34,065 bases of DNA from the NCBI GenBank assembly GCA_025451275.1, contig JANWKR010000007.1, forward strand, positions 1 through 34,065. Reading direction: 5' to 3'. The position numbers and the translations under genes are program-made. This document shows, piece by piece, positions 1 to 6,628 of this stretch. This DNA comes from Steroidobacteraceae bacterium (GTDB taxonomy: Bacteria > Pseudomonadota > Gammaproteobacteria > Steroidobacterales > Steroidobacteraceae). Within the stretch, counting starts at the first letter, position 1, and each line of letters opens with the position of its first letter. The notes beneath the pieces are model-generated. The model saw only the letters and a program-made list of their open reading frames with translations, did not search any database and was not told the DNA's origin.

Positions 1-231
1 GCATGCCTCGGGCGCGTCGCGCTCGAGCAGTCCGGCGCACGCCTCGATGAGCATGCCCGAGGGGTTGCCGTTCAGGTACGTGGGCAGGCGGAACTGCCGC
101 GTCAGGATCACCGTGCGGCGTTCGGGGTCGTAGAGCAGGATCGTGGCGCCGTTGCCGCGGTCGTAGGCTTCCCGGCTCTGCGTGGCCCAGCTGCCTTGCG
201 CGAAGTGACTGAACGCGATCCGGCCATTCAG
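1..231 (-). CDS. nudK: NudK-like Nudix hydrolase, N-terminal part, runs off left edge; 5' end unclear
   Basis: The minus-strand reading contains [16 protein letters not shown], then [23 protein letters not shown] and RDAPEAC. This closely follows the segment just before the Nudix box in NudK-type nucleoside-diphosphate-sugar hydrolases (GDP-mannose hydrolase NudK of E. coli has [15 protein letters not shown]). The Nudix box itself lies beyond the window edge. Similarity starts at about base 195. Upstream the frame stays open but reads as arginine-rich sequence with no ATG, and the usual roughly 40-residue N-terminus is not recognisable in any frame. CTG at 231 is only a placeholder start. The gene may be 5'-truncated, frameshifted or divergent. 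It lies directly downstream of a tRNA gene on the same strand. Family identity is solid; intactness is doubtful. Confidence 0.6.
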   Translation of the reverse strand, partial: MNGRIAFSHFAQGSWATQSREAYDRGNGATILLYDPERRTVILTRQFRLPTYLNGNPSGMLIEACAGLLERDAPEAC

Positions 232-272
232 GGCCGGGACCCGTGGCGCGCGACGAGCGCGCCGCCGGTCTT

Positions 273-300
273 GAGCGCAGCCCGTTTTTTGCCTGCGCTC
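273..300. repeat. Inverted repeat with T/A-rich loop between tRNA-Arg and nudK
   Basis: GAGCGCAG (273-280) and CTGCGCTC (293-300) form a perfect 8-bp inverted repeat around a 12-nt loop that contains T6 on the plus strand. No T-tract follows the stem on either strand, so it is not a classical terminator. It could be a processing or termination hairpin downstream of the tRNA, or a chance palindrome. I see no gene in about 232-380. Confidence 0.4.
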
Positions 301-380
301 GCTGGTCCGCCGGACCCAGCCGCAGTCCCGATGAGCCGCGGAACTGAAGTGCACGGCGTCTAGCTCTGGCAGCGGAATCG

Positions 381-454
381 CGCGCCCGACTGGATTCGAA
401 CCAGCGACCTGCAGCTTCGGAGGCTGCCACTCTATCCAACTGAGCTACGGGCGC
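381..454 (-). tRNA. tRNA-Arg (anticodon CCG)
   Basis: The minus strand folds as a complete 74-nt cloverleaf. The acceptor arms are GCGCCCG (454-448) and CGGGCGC (388-382) with discriminator G at 381. The D-arm contains AGCTCAGTTGGATAGAG. The anticodon stem GCAGC/GCTGC encloses the loop CTCCGAA, giving anticodon CCG. The T-loop GGTTCGAATCC is intact. The three bases after the discriminator read CGA, so the CCA end is not encoded and must be added post-transcriptionally. It strongly resembles the E. coli tRNA-Arg(CCG) and would decode CGG, a common codon in this GC-rich genome. Confidence 0.96.
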
Positions 455-506
455 GAGGCCGGCAATTATGGCAGACCGGCGTGGCGGGAGCCGGCGCCCA
501 CCCGGC

Positions 507-2048
507 TCACTTTCTCACCGGCTTCAGTTCCAGCTCGCAGGTCGTCCACCGCGCCTCCTCGCCGTCGGCCTGTACCTCGTAGCTGCCGCCGTTGACCACG
601 TCGACGCTGGGGAAATCGCAACGAAACCCGGCATCCGCCGCGCCCGCGCCCCAATCGATGGTGCGGTTCGGCTGGGTCATGGTGCAGTCGCCCCCCGTGA
701 CGCCGCCCCCGACCCACAGCGGCTGACGCTGGCCGTCGCCCCCGCCGCCACCGCCACCACTCACCTCGCTGGTGCCTTCGCAGCGCCAGGTGACCCGCTG
801 CCGGGCGGACTTCTTGCCGCCCTTGAACGCGCCCTCACCGCGGATCTCGAAGCCGCCGGCCGGCCCCCCGGGCACCAGGTTCACGGTGCCGCTCACCACC
901 CAGTCCTCCTCCTCGTAATCCAGATAGCCGGCGCGGTGCATGTGGTACTTGATGGTGCCGTCGCCGCGGTTGCGGTCCGGCGGCGGCGCGAGGTCGCAGT
1001 CGACCAGCTTGCCGGTGTCGGTCACGAGCTGGTTGCCGACGTCCCGCAGCGCCGCGTTGTTCCAGTCCGCGACCTTGTCAGTCACGCCCCGCAGCGCCCC
1101 GGGTGCCTCGGTGAGCTGCATGGCCACCGAGGCTTCCTGGTTGACGAAGCCGAGGCCGGCCGCCTGCTGCGCCTCCGAGCGCGCCTGCTGGATGGCCTCG
1201 ATGGTGCGCTGCTGATAGCCGGGGTCCTGCTGGTAGGCGTTCTGGGTGACGGTCTGCGTCGGGTTGCGCGCGCAGCGCTCCATGGCATCGAATTCCTGCA
1301 TCCACACCGAATACTGCTCGGAGCTGTCCCAGGCTTTCACGACCTTCTTGTAGTTGCTGTACAGCTTGCCGAGGGTCTTCGGCTTGATGCCCGAGCCGTA
1401 CTTGCCGAGGTCGTAGCCGGTCTGCAGCCCCGTCCAGGTGTTGAGCGCCTGCGCGTGCGCGGCGCGCACCAGCTCGAGGCCGGCGCTCTGCGCCTTGCCG
1501 AGGATGCGCTCCCTGAGTTCGGGCGGGATCGCGCTCGTCGGCACCACGTAGCTGAGCAGCACGCGCTTGCCGTCGGGGGTGTCCGCCTGTGTCAGGCGCA
1601 CGCCGAACACCTCGCGACCCTGGGCGGCGTGCTCCGCCGCGTTCGGCATGTACGGGACCCCGGGCTGAAAGTTCACGGTCACGCCCGCGACCTGGCCCTC
1701 CGGAAGCGTCACGGCGAGCTGCACCGAGGTCGGGGTGTCCTTCACCACCTGCACGCGCGGCGGAATCTCGGCCGCAGGCGGCGTCGCCTGCGCCGGCACC
1801 GCCTGTTGCATCTGCTGCAGCATCTGCCGCTGCATGGCCTGCAGCTGTCGGGGGTCCGCAAGGGCGGCGCCCTGCGCCTGCATGAGCTGCTGCAGCTGCC
1901 GCAGGTCCGGCTGTGCGCCAGCCAGCGGCGCAGCCGCGGGCGCGTGCCGCAGCCGGCCGAGGCCGAGCGCGAGCAGGCCGGCGAGCAGCAGCACGCCGGC
2001 GATGACGAGCACCCTCGCGCGGCGAGCGTCCGGGTTCTGTTGGCTCAT
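507..2048 (-). CDS. Large membrane-anchored protein of unknown function
   Basis: I do not recognise this 513-residue protein. The ATG at 2048 is preferred over an upstream in-frame GTG at 2063 because GGGAGG sits 7 nt before it. The N-terminus has positive residues, then one hydrophobic segment at about residues 12-31, predicting a single inner-membrane anchor with a periplasmic body. Next comes a Gln/Met-rich, probably coiled-coil stretch (QLQAMQRQMLQQMQQ), then a mixed helical middle with Tyr/Lys/Trp-rich stretches. The Cys-containing C-terminal third carries a run of eight glycines (around 740-765) and looks like beta-rich domains separated by a glycine linker. Codon use matches neighbouring genes, so it is a real gene. 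It diverges from the cytochrome c5 gene. Confidence 0.8.
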   Translation of the reverse strand: MSQQNPDARRARVLVIAGVLLLAGLLALGLGRLRHAPAAAPLAGAQPDLRQLQQLMQAQGAALADPRQLQAMQRQMLQQMQQAVPAQATPPAAEIPPRVQVVKDTPTSVQLAVTLPEGQVAGVTVNFQPGVPYMPNAAEHAAQGREVFGVRLTQADTPDGKRVLLSYVVPTSAIPPELRERILGKAQSAGLELVRAAHAQALNTWTGLQTGYDLGKYGSGIKPKTLGKLYSNYKKVVKAWDSSEQYSVWMQEFDAMERCARNPTQTVTQNAYQQDPGYQQRTIEAIQQARSEAQQAAGLGFVNQEASVAMQLTEAPGALRGVTDKVADWNNAALRDVGNQLVTDTGKLVDCDLAPPPDRNRGDGTIKYHMHRAGYLDYEEEDWVVSGTVNLVPGGPAGGFEIRGEGAFKGGKKSARQRVTWRCEGTSEVSGGGGGGGDGQRQPLWVGGGVTGGDCTMTQPNRTIDWGAGAADAGFRCDFPSVDVVNGGSYEVQADGEEARWTTCELELKPVRK

Positions 2049-2113
2049 ACCTGTGCCTCCCACAGGTACGGGCGCAATCCGTGCGCCGACTGGCTCAGCA
2101 GCGCGTGCGGGTA

Positions 2114-2144
2114 TTTACGGGTCGGGCGGCCCAGCGGCTATACT
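2114..2144 (+). promoter_or_regulatory. Putative sigma70 promoter of the cytochrome c5 gene
   Basis: TATACT at 2139-2144 matches the -10 consensus at five of six positions. TTTACG (2114-2119, 19-nt spacer) or TTACGG (2115-2120, 18-nt spacer) could act as the -35. Transcription would start near 2151, giving a leader of about 29 nt to the GTG at 2180. The locally lower GC supports a promoter, but the assignment is by eye. Confidence 0.4.
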
Positions 2145-2179
2145 GCGCGGCCAAATCGGCGCGCGCAGCGGACGACATC

Positions 2180-2704
2180 GTGAGCAAGCAGGACACCCAT
2201 TTCGTCAATGTTTTCAGCATGGTAATCGGCCTCCTGGTGGCGGTCGCGATCATCCTGTTCGCGCTCGCGCGCTACGTGGCGAGCCGCACCCAGGACGTGC
2301 AGGTGCTCACCGAAGCGGACTACGCGCGCAACGTCGCCGCACGCCTGCACCCCCCTGCCGAGGAGGCCGTCGCCGGCAAGGACAACTCGGCCATCGCGAT
2401 CAAGGCCGAGGGCCCGGCGGCGGCCGGTTCGGCCCAGACCGCGGCGCTGCCCAAGAACGGCACCGAGCTCTTCGAGCAGACCTGCAGCGTGTGCCACGGA
2501 CAGGGCATCGCCGGCGCGCCCAAGGCCGGCGACAAGGCGGCGTGGGCGCCGCGCCTCGCCGAGGGCAAGGCGACGCTCTACGAGCACGCGCTCAAGGGCT
2601 TCCAGGGCAAGTCGGGCGTGATGCCGCCGAAGGGCGGGCGCACCGACGTGCCCGATGACCTGGTGAAGCAGGCCGTCGATCACATGGTGCAGATGGCGCA
2701 GTAG
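2180..2704 (+). CDS. Membrane-anchored c-type cytochrome, cytochrome c5 family
   Basis: This is a single-haem electron carrier of 174 residues. Starting at the GTG gives MSKQDTHFVNVFSMVIG, the typical beginning of this family. An upstream ATG at 2081 would add an arginine-rich extension over the promoter and is rejected. A hydrophobic segment at about residues 12-33 anchors the protein, and a roughly 60-residue linker follows. The C-terminal domain has the haem motif CSVCH (bases 2493-2507) and a distal methionine in VMPPKGG, the expected axial ligand. It probably passes electrons between quinol-oxidising complexes and terminal oxidases on the periplasmic face. It converges with ubiK, with only 12 nt between the stop codons. 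Confidence 0.9.
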   Translation: MSKQDTHFVNVFSMVIGLLVAVAIILFALARYVASRTQDVQVLTEADYARNVAARLHPPAEEAVAGKDNSAIAIKAEGPAAAGSAQTAALPKNGTELFEQTCSVCHGQGIAGAPKAGDKAAWAPRLAEGKATLYEHALKGFQGKSGVMPPKGGRTDVPDDLVKQAVDHMVQMAQ

Positions 2705-2716
2705 CGCCGCGTCGGC

Positions 2717-2968
2717 CTAGGCTGCCGGCGGAGCCCCGCCCTCCATCGCCGCGAGCCGCGCCTCGAGCGCTTCGAGCCGCGCGCGGGTGCGCTCGAGCAC
2801 GCGCGTCTGCGCATCGAACTCGTCGCGCGTGACCAGGTCGAGCTTCGAGAGGCGTTCGCGCAGGATGGCGCGGAAGCTGGCCTCGAGATCCTGCTGGACG
2901 CTGCGCAGCGCCGGCGGCACCTTCTCCAGCAGCCGGCGCGCGATGTCGTCGATGCGCATGGATTCCAT
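2717..2968 (-). CDS. ubiK: Ubiquinone biosynthesis accessory factor UbiK (YqiC/BMFP family)
   Basis: This 83-residue protein aligns along its length with E. coli UbiK: MRIDDIARRLLEKVPPALR, then LSKLDLVTRDEFDAQTRVLERTR and a C-terminal coiled coil. UbiK partners UbiJ to support the soluble Ubi complex during ubiquinone synthesis, and ubiJ is present at 30174 in this window. Two in-frame ATGs exist, at 2968 and 2959. The first is preferred because AGAGGA lies 8 nt upstream. The longer open frame reaching 3157 adds low-complexity residues and is not credible. Confidence 0.93.
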   Translation of the reverse strand: MESMRIDDIARRLLEKVPPALRSVQQDLEASFRAILRERLSKLDLVTRDEFDAQTRVLERTRARLEALEARLAAMEGGAPPAA

Positions 2969-3207
2969 GTCTTCGGTCCTCTGCCGTCCCGCCTTGCGGC
3001 ATGGTACCCCGGCCGCGGGGCGCAGTTCCTCGCCGCTGCAGGCCGCGCGCGCGGGCCCGGCCGGACCGCGCCCGCCGCGGGGTGGCGTGGCGGCCCCTCT
3101 TATATGTATGTTGTGACCCACGGCGGGACGGCCTGCCCCGGGTGTGACGGAGTTCAAAGGTGATGGGGGCCGTTGCCGCCATACTGACGGCGCGGAGGCT
3201 CGGATCT

Positions 3208-3729
3208 ATGCTGCGACGCGTACCTGTTATCGCCCTGATGCTGGCCGGTTGCACCCTGGCCCAGGCGGACGTATTCCGCTGGGTCGACGATCACGGCGTG
3301 CCCCACTACAGCGATCAGTGGGTGCCCGGATCGGAAGTGATCAAGACCGGCAAGGTGCGCCCGGATTCGGCGACCATAAATCCCGGCGCTTCGCGCGCTG
3401 CCCAGACCTCCAGGGTGTCCGCGCAGCTCGCCGACGAGAACAACGCCCGCGCCGTGCAGCAGGACGTCGCCAAGACGCGCGAGGCGCAGTGCAAGAAGGC
3501 GCAGGCCGCGTACACGGACTCGGTCACGCACCGCCGCGTCTACAAGACCGACGCCACCGGGCAGCGCAATTACATGTCGGATGCCGAGCTCGACGGCTAC
3601 CGCGAGCAGACGCGTAAGAACGTCCTCGAGCTGTGCGGCAGCGTACCGGTCATCGATCCCAACCAGCCGATCGAGCCGCAGCCGGTTCCCGAGCCCAAGG
3701 TCAACCCGGCCGACGCTACCTCGCCGTAA
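3208..3729 (+). CDS. Exported DUF4124-domain protein
   Basis: The product is 173 residues. ATG 3208 is chosen because GGAGG (3194-3198) lies 9 nt upstream and a signal peptide follows at once. The leader MLRRVPVIALMLAGCTLAQA can be read as a Sec signal cleaved at AQA/D or as a lipoprotein signal with LAGC as lipobox. AQA/D fits the family better because DVFRWVDDHGVPHYSD, the DUF4124 core, begins immediately after it. The middle is charged and probably helical, and the end is Pro/Glu-rich. DUF4124 proteins are periplasmic and of unknown biochemical role. The gene diverges from ubiK. Confidence 0.85.
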   Translation: MLRRVPVIALMLAGCTLAQADVFRWVDDHGVPHYSDQWVPGSEVIKTGKVRPDSATINPGASRAAQTSRVSAQLADENNARAVQQDVAKTREAQCKKAQAAYTDSVTHRRVYKTDATGQRNYMSDAELDGYREQTRKNVLELCGSVPVIDPNQPIEPQPVPEPKVNPADATSP

Positions 3730-3770
3730 GGCGCTGCTCCCCGCCCCTGCCGTGGCGCCGCTGCGGCCGA

Positions 3771-3800
3771 TTTTCGCGCGCGCGGCGAAAGCCCTATAGT
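3771..3800 (+). promoter_or_regulatory. Putative promoter for the dehydrogenase-algZ-algR operon
   Basis: TTTTCG (3771-3776) and TATAGT (3795-3800) are separated by 18 nt. The -10 matches consensus at five of six positions. A start near 3807 would leave a leader of about 37 nt before the ATG at 3844. Assigned by eye. Confidence 0.4.
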
Positions 3801-3843
3801 GGGCGCCGCGGCCGCCACGGCCGCGCGAGCGGACCGGAAAGAC

Positions 3844-4740
3844 ATGCGCGTAGGCTTCGTGGGACTCGGTGCCATGGGCATGCACATGGCGCGCAATCTG
3901 CACCGCGCCGGCCTCCTCGCCGCGGTCTGGAACCGCACCACCGACAAGGCCCGCGCACTCGCCGCCGAACTCAAAGTAGCCGCGCCCGCCACGCTGGCCG
4001 AGCTCGCCGCCGCCTGCGAGGCGGTGGTGACGTGCGTGTCCGCGGACGCGGACGTGCTGGAAGTCACCCGCGGCCTCGCCGCCGGCGTGCGCGAAGGAAG
4101 CCTCGTCATCGACTGCTCGACCGTGGGCGCCGAGACCGCGCGCCAGGCGGCGCAGCTGCTCGAGCCCAAGGGCGTGGAGTTCCTCGACTGCCCGGTGAGC
4201 GGCGGGGTGGAAGGCGCGCGCGACGGCACGCTCGCCATCATGGCCGGCGGCAGCGCCACAGCCTTCGAGCGTGCCCAGCCGATCCTCAGGGCGCTCGGCC
4301 GCACCGTTACCCACTTCGGCCCCACCGGCATGGGCCAGGCGGCAAAGGCCACCAACCAGATCATGTGCGCCGGCATCATCGAGGCGTGCGCCGAGGCCAT
4401 GGCGTTCGCGCACGCCCAGGGCCTGCCGCTCGACAAGCTCATCGACACCCTCGGCAAGGGCGCGGGCTCCTCCTGGTACTTCGTGCACCGCGCCCCGAAC
4501 ATGGCGCGCGGCGCCTACCCGGCCGGCTTCCGCGTGCGGCTGCATGCCAAAGATCTGGGCATCTGCCACGACATGGCGGCGCGCTTCGGCGTGGCACTGC
4601 CGGTGGTGGAGCGCATGCTGCACGAATACGCCGAGCTGGTGGCGCGCGGCTTCGGCGACGAGGACATCTCCGCCACCTACCGCCTCAAGGCCGAGCTCTT
4701 CGAGCGCACCAACATCATGCGTGCGCCCGGCAACGCATGA
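3844..4740 (+). CDS. NAD(P)-dependent beta-hydroxyacid dehydrogenase (3-hydroxyisobutyrate dehydrogenase family)
   Basis: This 298-residue cytosolic oxidoreductase belongs to the 3-hydroxyisobutyrate / 2-hydroxy-3-oxopropionate / 6-phosphogluconate dehydrogenase superfamily. Visible motifs are the N-terminal Rossmann signature GFVGLGAMGMHMARNL, the substrate-site segment DCPVSGGVEGARDGTLAIMAGG split around the conserved SGG, and the catalytic-lysine segment MGQAAKATNQ. Length is normal for the family. The longer open frame starting at 3799 overlaps the proposed promoter and is rejected. The stop codon overlaps the start of the next gene as ATGA, so the dehydrogenase is translationally coupled to the AlgZ-like kinase. 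The exact substrate (hydroxyisobutyrate, tartronate semialdehyde or another) cannot be read from the sequence. Confidence 0.92.
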   Translation: MRVGFVGLGAMGMHMARNLHRAGLLAAVWNRTTDKARALAAELKVAAPATLAELAAACEAVVTCVSADADVLEVTRGLAAGVREGSLVIDCSTVGAETARQAAQLLEPKGVEFLDCPVSGGVEGARDGTLAIMAGGSATAFERAQPILRALGRTVTHFGPTGMGQAAKATNQIMCAGIIEACAEAMAFAHAQGLPLDKLIDTLGKGAGSSWYFVHRAPNMARGAYPAGFRVRLHAKDLGICHDMAARFGVALPVVERMLHEYAELVARGFGDEDISATYRLKAELFERTNIMRAPGNA

Positions 4741-5825
4741 GCGACGCGCCCGGCCACGGCCGTGCCTTCTACCTGCCGGACCTCTGCACCTCGCGCACCA
4801 CGCTCGCCATCGTGCTGATCGCCGAGCTCACCGCGATGGTGCTCACGCTGGCGCGCCAGAACACCGCCGTGGACTTCTGGACCGATCTGGTACGAACCTC
4901 GATGTTCCTGCTGTGGATCGGGCTCACCGGGGCGGCGGTCCTGTGCGCGCTGCGCAGCCGCCTGGCGCGGCTCGCCGTGGCGGCCGGCTCGGCCGCGGTG
5001 CTGGCGCTGATCACCGCCGTGGTGGCGGCGGTGTCGCTGTGCGTGTACCTGATCGGCCGCACCGCGATGGTGCAGGACTCCGGCGGTGCCGGCCTGTTTC
5101 CGCCCGAGCCGGGCAACTTCGCGCTGCGCAACATCGCCATCGGGCTGGTGATCACCGGACTGGCACTGCGCTACTTCTACGTGGCACACGAGTGGCGCCG
5201 CAGCGTCGAGCTGCGCGCCGCGGCACGCGTGCACGCGCTGCAGGCGCGCATCCGCCCGCATTTCCTGTTCAACAGCATGAACACCATCGCCGCGCTCACG
5301 CGCAGCAATCCGCCGCGCGCCGAGGCCGCGGTGCAGGACCTCGCCGACCTGTTCCGCGCCGCGCTCAGCGACAAGCGCGACACCATCACGCTCGCCGAGG
5401 AGCTCGAGGTAGCCCGCACCTACCAGCGCATGGAGCAGCTGCGCCTCGGCCCGCGGCTGCAGGTGGAGTGGAAGACCGACGCGCTGCCGGCGAACGCGCT
5501 GGTGCCCGGGCTCATGATCCAGCCGCTGCTCGAGAACGCCATCTACCACGGCATCGAGCCGCGCGCCGAGGGCGGCTTGGTCACCATCACCGGCGAGGTG
5601 AGTGGCGGCCTGGTGACCATCGTGGTGCGCAACCCGCTCGACCCGGCGCCCGGGCTGCGCGAGGGCAACCGCCTCGCGCTCGCCAACATCCGCGAGCGCC
5701 TGGAGCTCATGTACGGCGGGCGCGCGCTGATGAAGTCCGGACGCTTCGACGCCGAGTACATCGTCACGCTGCGCTTCCCGCTGCTGGAGAAGGTCAGCCC
5801 GCTGCCGGCGATCGCGGCCAGCTGA
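4737..5825 (+). CDS. algZ: AlgZ/LytS-type sensor histidine kinase
   Basis: This is a 362-residue membrane histidine kinase of the AlgZ (FimS)/LytS class. Four hydrophobic segments lie at about residues 21-39, 54-73, 78-106 and 130-149. The His_kinase domain follows with the phosphoacceptor in RIRPHFLFNSMN (His175). The ATP-binding region has the N-box IQPLLENAIYHG (Asn267) and a glycine-rich lid. ATG 4737 overlaps the upstream stop as ATGA. The response regulator gene begins 2 nt after its stop. In pseudomonads AlgZ/AlgR controls alginate, type IV pili and virulence genes. Here only the pair itself is conserved, so target processes are not inferable. Confidence 0.92.
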   Translation: MSDAPGHGRAFYLPDLCTSRTTLAIVLIAELTAMVLTLARQNTAVDFWTDLVRTSMFLLWIGLTGAAVLCALRSRLARLAVAAGSAAVLALITAVVAAVSLCVYLIGRTAMVQDSGGAGLFPPEPGNFALRNIAIGLVITGLALRYFYVAHEWRRSVELRAAARVHALQARIRPHFLFNSMNTIAALTRSNPPRAEAAVQDLADLFRAALSDKRDTITLAEELEVARTYQRMEQLRLGPRLQVEWKTDALPANALVPGLMIQPLLENAIYHGIEPRAEGGLVTITGEVSGGLVTIVVRNPLDPAPGLREGNRLALANIRERLELMYGGRALMKSGRFDAEYIVTLRFPLLEKVSPLPAIAAS

Positions 5826-5827
5826 GC

Positions 5828-6571
5828 ATGGGCGAGCCGGTCAAACTCAAGGTGCTCATCGTCGACGACGAGCCGCCCGCGCGCGAGCGGCTGCGGAGCC
5901 TGCTGGCCGAGATTGCCGATACGCAGGTGGTCGGCGAGGCCGCCACCGGCCAGGAGGCACTCAAGGAGACCCACGACCGGGCCCCCGACGTGGTGCTGCT
6001 CGACGTGCGCATGCCGGGCATGGACGGGCTCGAAGCGGCGCGCCACCTCAATGTGCTGGACGAACCGCCGGCGGTCATTTTCACCACCGCCTTCGACCAG
6101 TACGCGGTCGAGGCCTTCGAGGCGCAGGCGGTCGGCTACCTGCTGAAGCCGGTGCGCCGCGAGCAGCTGGCGGCGGCGCTGACCCACGCCGGCCGGCTGA
6201 CGCGCGCCCAGCTGCAGAAGCTGGCGGCCGGGGCCGAGGCACGCCGCACCCACATCGCCGCGCGCCACCGTGAGGGGCTGAAGCTCATCCCGGTCGAGGA
6301 GGTGATGTATTTCCTCGCCGACCAGAAGTACACCACGGTGCGGCATGCCGGCGGCGAGCACCTCATCGACGACTCGCTGCGGCTGCTCGAGAGCGAGTTC
6401 GGCGCGGCCTTCGTGCGCATCCACCGCAACGCCCTGGTCGGGGTCAAGTACCTGGAACGCATCGAGCGCGGCGCCGACGGCCAGTACTGCGTGCACCTGC
6501 GCGGCTGCGAGGCGCCGCTGCAGGTGAGCCGCCGCATGGCGGGCGAGCTGAAAGAACGCTTTCGAATCTGA
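5828..6571 (+). CDS. algR: LytTR-family response regulator, AlgR-like
   Basis: The product is 247 residues. The receiver domain (about 6-125) has the acidic pair in VLIVDDEPPAR, phospho-acceptor Asp59 in VVLLDVRMPG and the conserved lysine in YLLKPVRR (Lys107). A LytTR DNA-binding domain (about 140-245) follows, recognisable from LIPVEEVMYFLADQKYTTV and FVRIHRNALV. It sits 2 nt after the cognate kinase gene and should be its partner. LytTR regulators bind tandem imperfect repeats at target promoters; I found no obvious such site in the window. Confidence 0.94.
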   Translation: MGEPVKLKVLIVDDEPPARERLRSLLAEIADTQVVGEAATGQEALKETHDRAPDVVLLDVRMPGMDGLEAARHLNVLDEPPAVIFTTAFDQYAVEAFEAQAVGYLLKPVRREQLAAALTHAGRLTRAQLQKLAAGAEARRTHIAARHREGLKLIPVEEVMYFLADQKYTTVRHAGGEHLIDDSLRLLESEFGAAFVRIHRNALVGVKYLERIERGADGQYCVHLRGCEAPLQVSRRMAGELKERFRI

Positions 6572-6628
6572 CAGCGCGCCGGCGCGGATGGCGGATCCGC
6601 CGACCGTGACGCCGCAACAGGGGGAGAC

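Noticed and set aside
2081..2179. Upstream ATG start adding 33 residues to the cytochrome c5 protein
   Set aside because: The extension is arginine-rich, overlaps the -10 element, and the family start is the GTG at 2180.
468..2183. 571-codon plus-strand open frame opposite the unassigned membrane protein
   Set aside because: It is antisense to a gene with a good ribosome-binding site and membrane anchor. Its product is His/Arg/Leu-rich low-complexity sequence typical of GC-rich shadow frames.
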